From assembly GCA_950295325.1 (NCBI GenBank), contig OX485808.1:18682527-18746526 (forward strand): a stretch of DNA of 64,000 nucleotides. The letters run 5' to 3'. Positions within the stretch are counted from its first letter, which is position 1, and each line of letters starts with the position of its first letter. Source of the DNA: Polytrichum commune (taxonomy: Eukaryota > Streptophyta > Polytrichopsida > Polytrichales > Polytrichaceae). This document shows, one piece after another, positions 1-11,474 of the stretch. The translations under genes and the position numbers were made by a program. The notes beneath the pieces are model-generated. The model worked only from the letters and a program-made list of their open reading frames with translations. It was not told the DNA's origin and did no database searches.

Positions 1-342
1 ACCCGAGGCCGAACGGCACGGCCTCCATGGGCTTTGGCCCATTGTGAGGCCATAGTTGCCTAGTATGGTTCGGGTTGTTGTAGTGTTGCTCCGGCAACAC
101 GATGATCAACATAGGATTGGACTTCCATGGATGGAAGTCCACATCAAAGAAATGGGTTACCGATTAAGGGGTGAGTCCCGAAAGCAAAGTAGGAGGGTTG
201 GTTCCCCTTCTATGAACTATATGGTCCGGGGTAAGAGGAGCTAACCATTAGCATGGCGGTATGCGAAGGGTTAGCGCTCGTAACCTTTGCTAGAATTGAA
301 AATTGGCAAGATTGTCAAGGGGGGCTAGCAAGGGTTGCGACA
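1..342 (+). repeat. LTR of element S, 3' part (cut by the window edge)
   Basis: The 3' third of a plus-oriented family LTR, ending in the diagnostic GGGTTGCGACA at 342. It is followed directly by minus-strand pol sequence of element B (CTTAC...), not by a primer binding site. It is therefore a solo LTR or the 3' LTR of an element inserted in B. The left end and its target duplication lie outside the window. Confidence 0.9.
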
Positions 343-1733
343 CTTACCTCATGTTCCAAATGACGTCCACAAGGTCGGGACGTGGCCTAATCACTTGCTT
401 GTGATCGGGCCATAAGGTGTCGTCCTAAAATGACTTTCGTAATGAGACATGAAATGTCGGATGCACTTTGATCTCCGGCGGTAATTCCAACTTATATATG
501 TCCTTGACCACTTGTTCCACAATGGGAAACGGAGCTCCAATTTTGGACATGAACTTTGGAGTGAGGCCTTCCGGCTAAGTGAAGTTGTTCACATTCAACA
601 ACGCCTTTTGGCACACCTCATTCTCCACTTCGCGTCTTCCGGCATTGATTTGCACTCCGTAGCACCTTCGGGCTTTCTCCACCAACAACTTGGTCATCTC
701 CAAGACTTGTTCACGCTTCTTGGCCAAGTCCTCACCATCTTGGTTGAACTCTAGTGTTGAATGTGCCCCCTCGAGAGCTAGGTTAATAGGTTGGAGCGCA
801 TCCACTCCATAAGCCACCACCAAAGACCACCCCTTGGTAGCCAAGTGCGTGGCTACATTGCAATTACACTCCGCTCGACCCACATAGTCCGCCCAATCTC
901 CTTGGTCCGCCCCCACCAAGTTCCTCAAGTATTGCTTCAAGACTCCATTCACACGCTCCGATTTCCCATTCATTTGGGAATGCAAGGTCGTGCTAAACCT
1001 TAGTTTCATTCCGACCTCTTTAGAGAAATGCATTGAAAATGCACTTGTGAACTTTGGATCTTGATCCCACACAATCACTCTTGGCAACCCGTGGTGCCTC
1101 AACCATCCTTTGAGAAAAGGCTATGCGGTCTCCAACGCGGTGGCGGTTCCCACAATCGGCACCATGTGTGCCCACTTGGCAAACCGCTCTACCATCAACA
1201 AGATGGCATCATACCCATGTGACTCCGGCAAACTTGTGATCAAGTCCATGCACATACCATGCCATGGCGCCAACGGGATAGGCAACGGTTGCAAAAAGCC
1301 GCCTTGCTTTTTGTAAGAGGCTCGGTTCACTTGGCACTTTGATTCAAGCCTTCACAAAGTGGGCTATATCTTCCTTTATGCACCGCCAATGGTACCTCTT
1401 TGACACCATTCTATGGCGGCTTTTTCTTTCTCCTCTATGGCCGGCAATAGGACTATCATATTCCTCCTTTAAAACCGATAGCCTCAACTTGCCTTGTGGC
1501 ACATATACCCGACTTTGTTTGCACTTGAACAATCCGTCCACCAACTTAACCTCTTTGAGCACCTTGCTCTTGCGAAGCTCACCTAAAAGCTTTTGTGCTT
1601 TGGGGTAGTTAATTTACCCCTCCCGTATCTTGCATCACAAGTTTCCTTTGCCGGCACACATTAGCCACAAGGTTTGGATGGTTCTCATTGCTTGGAACTC
1701 TTCCGGTCTACTTCGCGCATCCGGCACCACATT
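343..1733 (-). pseudogene. B integrase, start of chromodomain, and end of RNase H (broken)
   Basis: On the minus strand, from the right: the RNase H tail with VVPDARSRPEEFQAMR (to 1733), the integrase zinc-finger region (1344-1562), the first catalytic Asp in MDLITSLPES (1121-1330), then WDQDPKFTS and the ERVNGVLKQYL motif with the catalytic Glu (575-1102). A C-terminal GPF-like linker follows and is cut at 343 by the S LTR. A TAG codon (CTA at 1121-1123) separates the two catalytic Asp residues, and a TGA follows the zinc-finger region. The frame is otherwise largely readable. It cannot make a whole integrase. Confidence 0.85.
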
Positions 1734-2726
1734 TGTCGCAACCCTTGCTAGCCCCCCTTGACAATCTTGCCAATTTTCGTTTCTAGCAAAGGTTACGAGC
1801 GCTAACCATTCGCATTCCGCCATGCTAATGGATAGCTCCTCTTACCCCGGACCAATAGTTCATAGGAGGGAACCAACCCTCCTACTTTGCTTTCGGGACA
1901 CACCCCTTTAATCGGTAACCAACCCCTTTAATCGGTAACCAATCCTTAGATGTGGACTTCCATCCATGGAAGTCCAATCTTATGTTGATCATCGCGTTGC
2001 CGGAGCAACACTACAACAACCCGAACCATGCTAGGCAACTATGGCCTCACAATGGGCCAAAGCCCATGGAGGCCGTGCCGTTCGGCCTCGGGTGGGTGAG
2101 GCCACACCACCTCACCCATATAAGCCTCTAGGACTCTACGCGGGGCCCCTACCCCACCGTCAACCAACCTCTTGTCTCTCTACCAAGAGTTGGGGCCAAG
2201 TGGACATTTCCCCTTAGCCGCTGGGCCTAGAAGCCCCCAGGAGCTTCAGACCATCATAACTTCCTTGTATGATGTCTGATTCCAGCAACCAACCACTCCA
2301 TCTTCATCTACGCTTCACGTAGATGCCGATGGACTCCTCACTTGCGCCATTCGGGCAAGTCTTGAGGAAGTTATGCCTGTTTGAACCTTGGCAGTCCCGG
2401 GAATCACTCCCAGGCACTGCTGTAGCAGGGCGCTGTCCCGGGACAGCGCCCCACTCAAATGGCCATAACTCCTAGCTCACACCTCCGATTGAGGTGTTCT
2501 TGAGCATTCTAGAATCACTACGCCATGAGCTACGCATAGCTCATGGCCTCACCCTCATGCCTCCTAGTCTTTGTGGGTGGGAGGCGTTCCCAACGCCCGG
2601 GGCCCTCACCCACACTAGGATCACTTGGGCCCTCTCACCAACGGCGCCACAAGTCCCGGGTGTCACTCCGGGGTCCCCCTTGTGCCCATGGTGTTTCGGC
2701 CACTCCTCATGGAGAGGTGCGCGACA
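1734..2726 (-). repeat. Element A 3' LTR (993 bp)
   Basis: On the plus strand it reads TGTCGCAACCC to GTGCGCGACA, the reverse of the family LTR. A purine tract (seen as CTCACCCCCACC) abuts it at 2727. The duplicated CCCCTTTAATCGGTAACCAA near 1911-1948 is a short tandem duplication that the 5' LTR of this element also carries, confirming the two as a pair. Confidence 0.95.
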
Positions 2727-2738
2727 CTCACCCCCACC
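2727..2738 (-). other. Polypurine tract of element A
   Basis: Minus-strand GGTGGGGGTGAG directly abuts the 3' LTR. In LTR retrotransposons this is the plus-strand primer site. Confidence 0.85.
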
Positions 2739-3540
2739 AAACGGAGTCGATGCCCTCATCGACTATACTCGTAGTCGGCACACCAATTCTCAAGTTGCCA
2801 TCCTCTATGGTGCGGCATTGTGTTTACCTTAGGGCGCGACCCCCACAATGCATCTTCAAATTTGGCATGGTCCCAAAGGTGTCGTTCCTAGGTGGTCCGT
2901 TAGCGACCTTGGATCTCTCATCCAAGGACCTAACCTATACTAGACCCACCTACTTTGGGACTCACTTGGGTTGCCCCTCCTTTGGGGCCTCCCCCGTTAG
3001 GCTCCACTAGCCTAACATGACACATCTAGGCGAGACCTCAACGCTTCCACTAAGTTGTCTCGGTTGCAACTCCGAGATGGCTTTCCATTGTTAAGCCACG
3101 CCTCGATCGCACGGGGGTGATGCCAAGTCCCGCCCGACTCGGTTCCCACTTTGCTCTTTCGAGACATGGGTTCATGACTCCCATGCGCCAACTCTCGTTA
3201 GCTCGCGGGTAGCACTTTTATGAGCACGCGCCATCACCTTGTCCCCGCCCGGACAAGCCCACACCTAAGAAGTTTCTTGGGTTTATCCAAGGCCCCTCCA
3301 AGCCATGGCCCCCAATTACTCGGCTTACCCAACCTAGTTTGGCATGTCTATTCCCCCTCTTCCATTAACCAAGCACAAGTACAAGACTAGGACCTCATCT
3401 CATACTTTTCTCTTTGCACCACTAAAGTTTGGACTTTATTCCCTCAAGCCAAAGAACAAGTGCATGTTGTGGAGCAATTAACCTCGAAGCTATGTTTGCT
3501 ACTAGAGTCTCTCCCCCACTAAAGGAGATTGATGTCCTCA
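2739..3540 (-). other. Element A 3' non-coding region
   Basis: About 0.8 kb between the chromodomain stop and the PPT, present in every complete copy. No protein similarity is recognised. It holds several short perfect hairpins, for example the AGCCTAAC/GTTAGGCT-type stem near 2996-3016 and the CTTGGAT/ATCCAAG-type stem near 2909-2929. Confidence 0.7.
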
Positions 3541-4958
3541 TCAATGCCTACGCTTCTTTTTATTGGAATCCTTAGCCTTAGTTTCCTCAAAGTACTTCAC
3601 GAATTCCTTGTCGTTCACCATGTCTCTTGCCGCCACCCAAGCGGTTTCTTTCTCATGGTATCTTCACCATTTCACCAAGTATTTCTTTGTACTTTTTCTT
3701 TCATTTTCACTTGGGCTTCCTACACTTGAGGATGCCCTCCTACCTCATGTTCCAAATGACCTCCACAAGGTCGGGAGGTGGCCTAATCACTTGCTTGTGA
3801 TCGGACCACAAGGTGTCGTCCTAAAATGACTTTTGTAATGAGACATGAAATGTCGGATGCACTTTGATCTCCGGCGGTAATTCCAACTTATATATGTCCT
3901 TGACCACTTGTTCCACAATGGGAAACGGAGCTCCAATTTTGGACATGAACTTTGGAGTGAGGCCTTCCGGCTAAGTGAAGTTGTTCACATTCAACAACGC
4001 CTTTTGGCCCACCTCATTCTCCACTTCGCGTCTTCCGGCATTGACTTGCACTCCGTAGCACCTTCGGGCTTTCTCTACCAACAACTTGGTCATCTCCAAG
4101 ACTTGTTCACGCTTCTTGGCCAAGTCCTCACCATCTTGGTTGAACTCTAGTGTTGAATGTGCCCCCTCGAGAGCTAGGTTAATAGGTTGGAGCGCATCCA
4201 CTCCATAAGCCACCACCAAAGACCACCCCTTGGTAGCCAAGTGCGTGGCTACATTGCAATTACACTCCGCTCGACCCACATAGTCCGCCCAATCTCCTTG
4301 GTCCGCCCCCACCAAGTTCCTCAAGTATTGCTTCAAGACTCCATTCACACGCTCCGATTTCCCATTCATTTGGGAATGCAAGGTCGTGCTAAACCTTAGT
4401 TTCATTCCGACCTCCTTAGAGAAATGCATTGAAAATGCACTTGTGAACTTTGGATCTTGATCCCACACAATCACTCTTGGCAACCCGTGGTGCCTCAACC
4501 ATCCTTTGAGAAAAGGCTATGCGGTCTCCAACGCGGTGGCGGTTCCCACAATCGGCACCATGTGTGCCCACTTGGCAAACCGCTCTACCATCAACAAGAT
4601 GGCATCATACCCATGTGACTCCGGCAAACTTGTGATCAAGTCCATGCACATACCATGCCATGGCGCCAACGGGATAGGCAACGGTTGCAAGAAGCCGCCT
4701 TGCTTTTGGTAAGAGGCTCGGTTCACTTGGCACTTTGATTCAAGCCTTCACAAAGTGGGCTATATCTTCCTTTATGCACCGCCAATGGTACCTCTTTGAT
4801 ACCATTCTATGGCGGCTTTTTCTTTCTCCTCTATGGCCGGCAATAGGACTATCATATTCCTCCTTCAAAACCGATAGCCTCAACTTGCCTTGTGGCACAA
4901 ATACCCGACTTTGTTTGCACTTGAACAATCCGTCCACCAACTTAACCTCTTTGAGCAC
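3541..4958 (-). pseudogene. Element A integrase and chromodomain (broken)
   Basis: Read on the minus strand: zinc-finger region 4740-4958, first catalytic Asp segment 4517-4726 (MDLITSLPES), second Asp and Glu segment 3971-4498 (WDQDPKFTS, then SERVNGVLKQYL), GPF-like linker, and a chromodomain ending at the TGA whose complement is TCA at 3541-3543. An in-frame TAG (CTA 4517-4519) lies between the first and second Asp. The HHCC finger keeps AGH but has YDSP where HDSP is usual, and the first Cys position is a TGA. The chromodomain is typical of chromoviruses, which use it for targeting to heterochromatin. Confidence 0.85.
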
Positions 4959-4982
4959 CTTGCTCTTGCGAAGGTCACCTAA

Positions 4983-5329
4983 AAGCTTTTGTGCTTTGGG
5001 GTAATTAATTTACCCCTCCCGTATCTTGCATCACAAGTTTCCTTCGCCGGCACACATTAGCCACAAGGTTTGGATGGTTCTCATTGCTTGGAACTCTTCC
5101 CGTCTACTTAGCGCATCCGGCACCACATTTCCACGGTCCGGTTTGTGGACTAAATCCACCTTCATAAGCGCCAAGCTATCATGCCAACGCAATGACTTGG
5201 CGCTCACTTGCGCTTGTATGTCAAAATACTTTTAGGACACATTGCCCTTGTAGACCTTTACTTTGTGCGACCCCAACTAGTGTCGCCACATCTTTAAGCA
5301 ATGCACTACGGCAAAGAAATTCTTTGTCA
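4983..5329 (-). pseudogene. Element A RNase H, C-terminal part (broken)
   Basis: On the minus strand it encodes the end of RNase H and the linker to integrase: QRRQPTHDKELL-type sequence, a VYMDNVSLKYF-like stretch read across frameshifts, then VDLVHKPDRGNVVPDALS. The His-Lys-Pro motif and the PDALSR tail are standard in Ty3/gypsy RNase H. Several frameshifts interrupt it. Confidence 0.75.
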
Positions 5330-6235
5330 TGAGTTGGTTGTCTTCTTTGACAACCATCGAGCTTCATGCTCGCATATGCAATGGCCATCCAATTACACAT
5401 AATCCACCATTGGCAAAGTCGCTCACCCCCGTATGCACCTCGAAAGGTTTGTCAAGCTCCGCGAACTTGAGCACGGGCGGCGAAGAGAACTTGGTGTTAA
5501 GCTCCCCAAAGACTCGTGACAAACATCATCCCACTATTGGGATAGCCATTTCTTCCACAAGTCGGACAAGGTGGGACAACCATCGAGCTTCATGCTCTCA
5601 TATGCCATGGCCATCCATCTTGCCTCAACATCCGCCAATGGTAAAGTCACTCGCCCCCGTATGCACCTCAAAAGGTTTGTCAAACTCCGCGAACTTGAGC
5701 ACGGGCTGCGAAGGTCACTTGCTCTTAAGCTTCTCAAAGACTTGGTGGCAAGGCTCATCCCACTCTTGGGATAGCCATTTCTTTCACAAGTCGCACAAGG
5801 TTTGACAACCTTTAAGCTTAATGCTCCCATATGCAATGGGCATCCATCTTGGATCAACATCCGCCAATGGTAAAGTTACTCGCCCCCGTATGCACCTCAA
5901 AAGGTTTGTCAAATTTTGCAAACTTGAGCACGGGCGGCGAAGAAAACTTGGTCTTAAGCTCCTTAAAAACTTGGTGGCAAAGCTCATCCCACTTTTGGGA
6001 TAGCCATTTCTTGCATAAGTTGGACAAGGTCGGACAACCATCGAGATTCATGCTCTTATATGCAATGGCCATCCATTTTGCCTCAACATCCGCCAATGCT
6101 AAAGTCACTCGCCCCCGTATGCACCTCAAAAGGTTTGTCAAAGTCCGCGAACTTAAGCACGGGCGGCGAAGAGAACTTGTTTTTGAGCCCCCCAAAGGCT
6201 TGGTGACAAGGCTCATCCCACTCTTGGGATAGCCA
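5330..6235 (-). repeat. Four-copy tandem array of a ~229-bp unit at the RT/RNase H junction (A)
   Basis: The landmark GTATGCACCTC recurs at 5431, 5659, 5888 and 6117, spacings 228, 229 and 229. Each unit encodes, on the minus strand, the end of the RT connection (KKWLSQEWDEPCHQ), the link (FEELKTKFSSPPVLKFAEF) and the start of RNase H (DKPFEVHTGAS, then IAYxSxKLDGC). Only the leftmost unit runs on into the rest of RNase H; the others join back to a new RT end. In every unit the first RNase H catalytic Asp (HTDAS) is Gly (HTGAS). Confidence 0.9.
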
Positions 6236-6600
6236 TTTTCTTCAATAAGTTGAATAAGGTCCTAGCAACCTTAGAAAACTCTCGAATGAAGTTGTGGTAC
6301 TAACTGGCTAGGCCAACAAATGACCTAAGCCCTTTTGAATCAAGGGCCAATTCTCCTTTTGGATTGCCTTGACATTCTTCATGTTCGTCCACCAACTTCA
6401 TTTATCACCACATACCTCAAGAGCTCAATCTCTCGTTGAACAAAGTTATTTTTCACTTCTTGGCGGTAATTTTTTTTTTGGGCAACATATTGGTGAATAC
6501 ATCCTTGTATTTCACCAACATCACACCAATATTATTTGGGGGAGGCCCATCTTTCCTAGCCTCCCCATACGTTCCTTGGAGTTGCTCCAATTGAACCACG
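6236..6600 (-). pseudogene. Element A RT remnant without catalytic core
   Basis: Minus strand: the N-terminal RT lead-in (RYKDVFTNVLP) is followed, across a junction at about 6441-6462, directly by REIEFLxYVV and then LRSFVGLAN...FIREFS, which belong near the RT C-terminus. The fingers and palm, including the YxDD motif, are absent. The same junction is found in the other copies, so it was inherited rather than private to A. Confidence 0.8.
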
Positions 6601-7010
6601 ACCATTATGTTTTCCTTTTTTTTATTCGGTCCATTAAGACCAAATTCAACTTAGGTCCTCCTACCATAGGAGTCATTGTTAATTTGAACTTCAATTCTTT
6701 GCCATTATGACACATCATAATGCACCGCAAGCACACCGGCTTGCACCTCACATCTATCATGTGAGTTTCAAAGAAGGCGGCCTTCACAATGACATGCATT
6801 TTATCTATTTCACTTGGTGTGAAATTTTGACAAAAATCCAATGTCCCACGTTGAAAGGTTACATGCATCGCGGCCTCCTTTGTCTCATGCGGATCGCCCT
6901 TTCCAAACCGCACCTTGGTGGGCTTGGCCGCTCTACCAATCGGCAAGCCCCAACTCCCTTATGAATTTTGGGCTCAAGAAGAAGTGGTAGCCTCTTTATC
7001 AATACATGAG
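6601..7010 (-). pseudogene. Element A protease-like region (broken)
   Basis: Minus-strand frame 6605-6946 carries KPTKVRFGKGDPHETKEAAM, CQNFTPSEIDKMHVIVKAAF and MVGGPKLNLVL, the body of a retropepsin-like domain in plant gypsy elements. The catalytic DTGA position in front of it is altered and stop-containing here (TGATAAAGAG in coding sense), matching D-K-E in other copies. Confidence 0.75.
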
Positions 7011-7740
7011 ACATTTCTCCCATTCATTTGAGCCTCAAGGTACAAAAGACTTGGCCTCGGCTTAAGGCTACTAGCCTTGGCCACAATGCCATCGTCTTAC
7101 ATTCGGTTCGCGGCACAAGTATTATTTGGCGGGGTACCTATCTCCCCTCAACGTCCATTGTTGTAACGCACCGCCAAATTGCTTAATGGGATCATCAGCC
7201 TTGATGCTCATGGCAATTTTGATGATCCCCGCCACAACCTCAATAAACTTTGGAAATTTGAACTTGGTATTCACCACCCGCTTTTGAAACCCACCTAAAA
7301 CGATGTATTTCTTAGAAAACTCGTTCATCTAAGATGTACAATTCATTTGGGTGTGAAATGCGTGCATATACGCCTTAAGAGGCCCGAACGCCTCATTTCC
7401 ACCAAATTCATTCCAACATCAATACCTTCCAAGCATTTGGAATTGGAATTTCAATCCAACAATAATGCCCTCCAAGGTTTTGGGTGCTTTCGGTATTCTA
7501 GGCCCCAAATGTTTTTTTGAGGTTTGCGGGAGTCCTTTTCAAAGCACTCCTCCATTTTCCTCACCGAATCCACCCTCATGCCCACCATTACCATTAAAAT
7601 CAATGGTATGGTCAAACTCCATTTGCACATGATCCTTGTTCCAATTTGAGCCTCACAACCTTTTGGAAACCCCGGGCTCACCATCATAACCCGCATTTTT
7701 TATACCCATGTTTCCCTCAAAGTGCGAGCTCAAAACTTGG
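7011..7740 (-). pseudogene. Element A gag remnant with shortened nucleocapsid region
   Basis: Lies between the PBS and protease. Recognisable family stretches are the N-terminal region near 7451-7696 (MCKWSLTIPLILMVMVGMRV) and NEFSKKYIVLGGFQK near 7260-7328. The Cys-rich tandem repeat region present in E, F and H is reduced to about 60 bp near 7085-7140. Several frameshifts; no intact Gag. Confidence 0.65.
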
Positions 7741-7746
7741 AACCCT

Positions 7747-7758
7747 GCTCTGATACCA
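7747..7758 (-). other. Primer binding site of element A (tRNA-iMet)
   Basis: Minus-strand TGGTATCAGAGC, two bases inside the 5' LTR. It is complementary to the 3' end of plant initiator-Met tRNA. Confidence 0.95.
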
Positions 7759-7760
7759 AG

Positions 7761-8752
7761 TGTCGCAACCCTTGCTAGCCCCCCTTGACAATCTTGCCAA
7801 TTTTCGTTTCTAGCAAAGGTTACGAGCGCTAACCATTCGCATTCCGCCATGCTAATGGATAGCTCCTCTTACCCCGGACCCATAGTTCATAGGAGGGAAC
7901 CAACCCTCCTACTTTGCTTTCGGGACACACCCCTTTAATCGGTAACCAACCCCTTTAATCGGTAACCAATCCTTAGATGTGGACTTCCATCCATGGAAGT
8001 CCAATCTTATGTTGATCATCGCGTTGCCGGAGCAACACTACAACAACCCGAACCATGCTAGGCAACTATGGCCTCACAATGGGCCAAAGCCCATGGAGGC
8101 CGTGCCGTTCGGCCTCGGGTGGGTGAGGCCACACCACCTCACCCATATAAGCCTCTAGGACTCTACGCGGGGCCCCTACCCCACCGTCAACCAACCTCTT
8201 GTCTCTCTACCAAGAGTTGGGGCCAAGTGGACATTTCCCCTTAGCCGCTGGGCCTAGAAGCCCCCAGCAGCTTCAGACCATCATAACTTCCTTGTATGAT
8301 GTCTGATTCCAGCAACCAACCACTCCATCTTCATCTACGCTTCACGTAGATGCCGATGGACTCCTCAGTTGCCCCATTCGGCAAGTCTTGAGGAAGTTAT
8401 GCCTGTTTGAACCTTGGCAGTCCCGGGAATCACTCCCAGGCACTGCTGTAGCAGGGCGCTGTCCCGGGACAGCGCCCCACTCAAATGGCCATAACTCCTA
8501 GCTCACACCTCCGATTGAGGTGTTCTTGAGCATTCTAGAATCACTACGCCATGAGCTACGCATAGCTCATGGCCTCACCCTCATGCCTCCTAGTCTTTGT
8601 GGGTGGGAGGCGTTCCCAACGCCCGGGGCCCTCACCCACACTAGGATCACTTGGGCCCTCTCACCAACGGCGCCACAAGTCCCGGGTGTCACTCCGGGGT
8701 CCCCCTTGTGCCCATGGTGTTTCGGCCACTCCTCATGGAGAGGTGCGCGACA
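7761..8752 (-). repeat. Element A 5' LTR (992 bp)
   Basis: Near-identical partner of 1734-2726, including the same internal short tandem duplication (7930-7966). By eye there are single-base differences around 7880, 8268 and 8369, plus one missing base near 8377. Confidence 0.95.
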
Positions 8753-8757
8753 ACATT

Positions 8758-8906
8758 TGCACGGTCCGGTTTGTGGATCAAATCCACCTTCATAAGCGCC
8801 AAACTATCATGCCTCCGCAATGACTTGGGGTTCACTTACGCTTGTATGTCAAAATACTTTTAGGACACATTGTCCTTGTAGACCTTTACTTTGTGCGAGC
8901 CGAACT
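8758..8906 (-). pseudogene. Element B RNase H fragment
   Basis: Continues B across element A: minus-strand VDLIHKPDRAN and the linker toward the integrase. It is cut at 8906 by the solo LTR. Confidence 0.8.
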
Positions 8907-9195
8907 TGTCGCAACCCTTGCTAACCCTCCTTGACCATCTTGCCAATTTTCGTTTCTAGCAAAGGTTACGAGCGCTAACCATTCGCATTCCGCCATGCTA
9001 ATGGATAGCTCCTCTTACCCCGGACCAATAGTTCATAGGAGGGAACCAACCCTCCTACTTTGCTTTCGGGACTCACCCCTTAATCGGTAACCCATTTCCC
9101 CAATGTGGACTTCCATCCATGGAAGTCCAATCCTATGTTGATCATCGCGTTGCCGGAGCAACACTACAACAACCCGAACCATACTAGGCAACTAT
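8907..9195 (-). repeat. Solo LTR 1, left part
   Basis: Begins TGTCGCAACCC (minus orientation) and stops mid-LTR at ACTAT, where element C entered. Together with 16240-16924 it makes one LTR of about 974 bp. Flanks in B are GAACT (8902-8906) and CAACT (16925-16929), a target duplication with one substitution. No internal sequence is attached, so it arose by LTR-LTR recombination. Confidence 0.9.
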
Positions 9196-10168
9196 TGTCG
9201 CGCACCTCTCCATGAGGAGTGGCCGAAACACCATGGGCACAAGGGGGACCCCGGAGTGACACCCGGGACTTGTGGCGCCGTTGGTGAGAGGGCCCAAGTG
9301 ATCCTAGTGTGGGTGAGGGCCCCGGGCGTTGGGAACGCCTCCCACCCACAAAGACTAGGAGGCATGAGGGTGAGGCCATGAGCTATGCGTAGCTCATGGC
9401 GTGGTGATTCTAGAATGCTCAAGATCACCTCAATCGGAGGTGTGAGCTAGGAGTTATGGCCATTTGAGTGGGGTGCTGTCCTGGGACAGCCCCCAGGTAC
9501 AGCAGTGCCTGGGAGTGATTCCCGGGACTGCCAAGGTTCAAACAGGCATAACTTCCTCAAGACTTGCCCGAATGGGGCAAGCGAGGAGTTCATCGGCATG
9601 TACGTGAAGCGTAGATGAGGATGGAGTGGTTGGTTGTGATGATCAGACATCATACAAGGAAGTTATGATGGTCTGAAGCTGCTGGGGGGGTTCTAGGCCC
9701 AGTAGCTAAGGGAAAATGTCCACTTGGCCCCAACTCTTGGTAGAGAGACAAGAGGTTGGTTGGCGGTGGGGTAGGGGCTCCGTGTAGAGTCCTAGAGGCT
9801 TATATGGGTGAGGTGGTGTGGCCTCACCCACCCGAGGCCGAACGGCACGGCCTCCATGGGCATTGGCCCATTGTGGGGCCATAGTTGCCTAGTATGGTTC
9901 GGGTTGTTGTAGTGTTGCTCCGGCAACGCGATGATCAACATAGGATTGGACTTCCATGGATGGAAGTCCACATTGGGGAAATGGGTTACCGATTAAGGGG
10001 TGAGTCCCGAAAGCAAAGTAGGAGGGTTGGTTCCCTCCTATGAACTATTGGTCCGGGGTAAGAGGAGCTATCCATTAGCATGGCGGAATGCGAAGGGTTA
10101 GCGCTCGTAACCTTTGCTAGAAACGAAAATTGGCAAGATTATTAAGGGACCTAGCAAGGGTTGCGACA
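9196..10168 (+). repeat. Element C 5' LTR (973 bp)
   Basis: TGTCGCGCACC to GGGTTGCGACA, followed after CT by the PBS. The central 22-bp palindrome seen in other LTRs (around 9474-9495) has decayed here. Confidence 0.95.
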
Positions 10169-10170
10169 CT

Positions 10171-10182
10171 TGGTATCAGAGC
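10171..10182 (+). other. Primer binding site of element C (tRNA-iMet)
   Basis: TGGTATCAGAGC, two bases after the 5' LTR. Confidence 0.95.
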
Positions 10183-10218
10183 AGGGTTCCAATATTTGAG
10201 CTAGCACTTTGAGGGAAG

Positions 10219-10990
10219 CATGGCTATCATATAAGAGGGTTATAATGGTGACCCGGGGTTTCCAAAAGGTTGTGAGGCTCAAATTGGAACAAAGATCATG
10301 TGTAAATGGAATTTGACCATACCATTGGTTCAAATGACAATGGTGGGCATGAGGGTGGATTCGGTGAGGAAAATGGAGGAGTGCTTTGAAAAGGCTCCCG
10401 CAAACCTCGAAAAGTATTCAGGGGCTAGAATACCGAATGCACCCAAAACCTTGGAGGGCATTAATGTTGGATTGAAATTCCAATTCGAAATGCTTAGAAG
10501 GTGGTGATGTTGAAATGAAGTTGGGGCACATGAGGCACGCGGGGTCTCTTAAGGCGTATATGTGCGAATTTCACACCCAAATGAATGGTACATCTAGGAT
10601 GGACAAGCTTTCTAAGAAATGCATCGTTTTAGGTGGGTTTCAAAAGCGGGTGGTGAAAACCATGTTCAAGACCCCAAAGCATCTTGAGGACGTAGTGCGA
10701 ATCATAAAGATTTGAAGAGCATTGAAGCCGATGTTCCTAAGAAGAAGTTGGACGGCACATCACCACAAAGTGGGTTTAGCCGAAAGAGGCCCCAAGGAAA
10801 TGAGCGCAAGTAGTTTGGCCCATTCTACCAAGGCAAATCATGCTAGCTCGTGCCGTGGATGAAATGTGAGAAGGTGGTTTGGTGGTACCAAGCTAGATCA
10901 TATTTGTGCCACGGACGGAGTGTTAAAAGTTGGCCTTGCGGACCAAGCCAAACTCATGGTGTTGCCGAGGACCAAATGTTAGACGAAGGC
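10219..10990 (+). pseudogene. Element C gag and short nucleocapsid remnant
   Basis: Family gag stretches in two frames (10298-10507 and 10515-10715, the latter with DKLSKKCIVLGGFQKRVVK). The tail (10850-10990) retains about three Cys-rich repeat units (TGCCGTGGA, TGCCACGGACGG, TTGCCGAGGACC spacing). Stops and frameshifts throughout. Confidence 0.65.
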
Positions 10991-11039
10991 TTTGTGGCCA
11001 AGGCTAGTAGCCTTAAGCCAAGGCCAACTATTTTATATC

Positions 11040-11474
11040 TTGAGGCTCAAATGAATGGGACAAGCATCTAATGGGTTGACAAAGAGGCAAGCCATGCCTT
11101 CTTGAGCCCAAAACTCATAAGGGAGTTGGGGCTTGCCGATTGGTAGACCCGGCAAGCCCACCAAGGTGCGGTTTGGAAAGGGCAAACCGCATGAGACAAA
11201 GGAGGCCGCAATGCATGTAACCTTTCAACGTGGGACATTGGATTTTTGTCAAAATTTCACACCAAGTGAAATAGATAAAATGCATGTCATTGTGAAGGCC
11301 GCCTTCTTTGAAACTCACATGATAGATGTGAGGTGCAAGCCGGTGTGCTTGCGGTGCATTATGATGTGTCATAATGGCAAAGAATTGAAGTTCAAATTAA
11401 CAATGACTCCTATGGTAGGAGGACCTAAGTTGAATTTGGTCTTAATGGACCGAATAAAAAAAAGGAAAACATAA
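11040..11474 (+). pseudogene. Element C protease-like region (catalytic motif altered)
   Basis: The frame before 11133 reads VDKEASHAFLSPK, aligning with the retropepsin motif VDTGASHxF. Asp is kept but Thr-Gly are Lys-Glu. The body of the domain (11133-11474) is one open frame of 113 codons with KPTKVRFGKGKPHETKEAAM and CQNFTPSEIDKMHVIVKAAF. Confidence 0.75.

Larger units (their letters stand above)
1734..8752 (-). mobile_element. Element A: complete 7,019-bp non-autonomous chromovirus
   Basis: Complete element with 3' LTR 1734-2726, internal region 2727-7760 and 5' LTR 7761-8752. The target duplication ACATT is perfect (1729-1733 and 8753-8757), so this is one clean insertion into the RNase H end of element B. 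The LTRs differ at only a handful of positions by eye, so the insertion is fairly recent. All coding domains are broken or lack catalytic parts (see sub-features). The nucleocapsid repeat region is much shorter here than in E, F and H. Confidence 0.95.

Noticed and set aside
512..754. Plus-strand ORFs overlapping minus integrase (also 791-1003, 1110-1316 and their repeats)
   Set aside because: Antisense shadows of conserved pol sequence; they recur only because pol is repeated.
2494..3010. Pro/Ser/Arg-rich ORFs of 60-160 codons in the LTRs on both strands (repeated in every LTR copy)
   Set aside because: They arise from GC-rich palindromic LTR sequence, appear on both strands at once and carry no domain; copies are truncated at LTR ends.
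5330..6235. CRISPR-like direct repeats
   Set aside because: Units are ~229 bp with no unique spacers, derived from RT/RNase H coding sequence, in a plant retrotransposon.
8907..10168. Foldback (terminal-inverted-repeat) transposon formed by the inverted LTR pair
   Set aside because: The ACTAT duplication shows that the inversion comes from a plus element entering a minus solo LTR.
10171..10182. Possible tRNA gene at the TGGTATCAGAGC sites
   Set aside because: Only the 3' complement of tRNA-iMet is present, placed two bases from the LTR in each copy: a primer binding site, with no cloverleaf.
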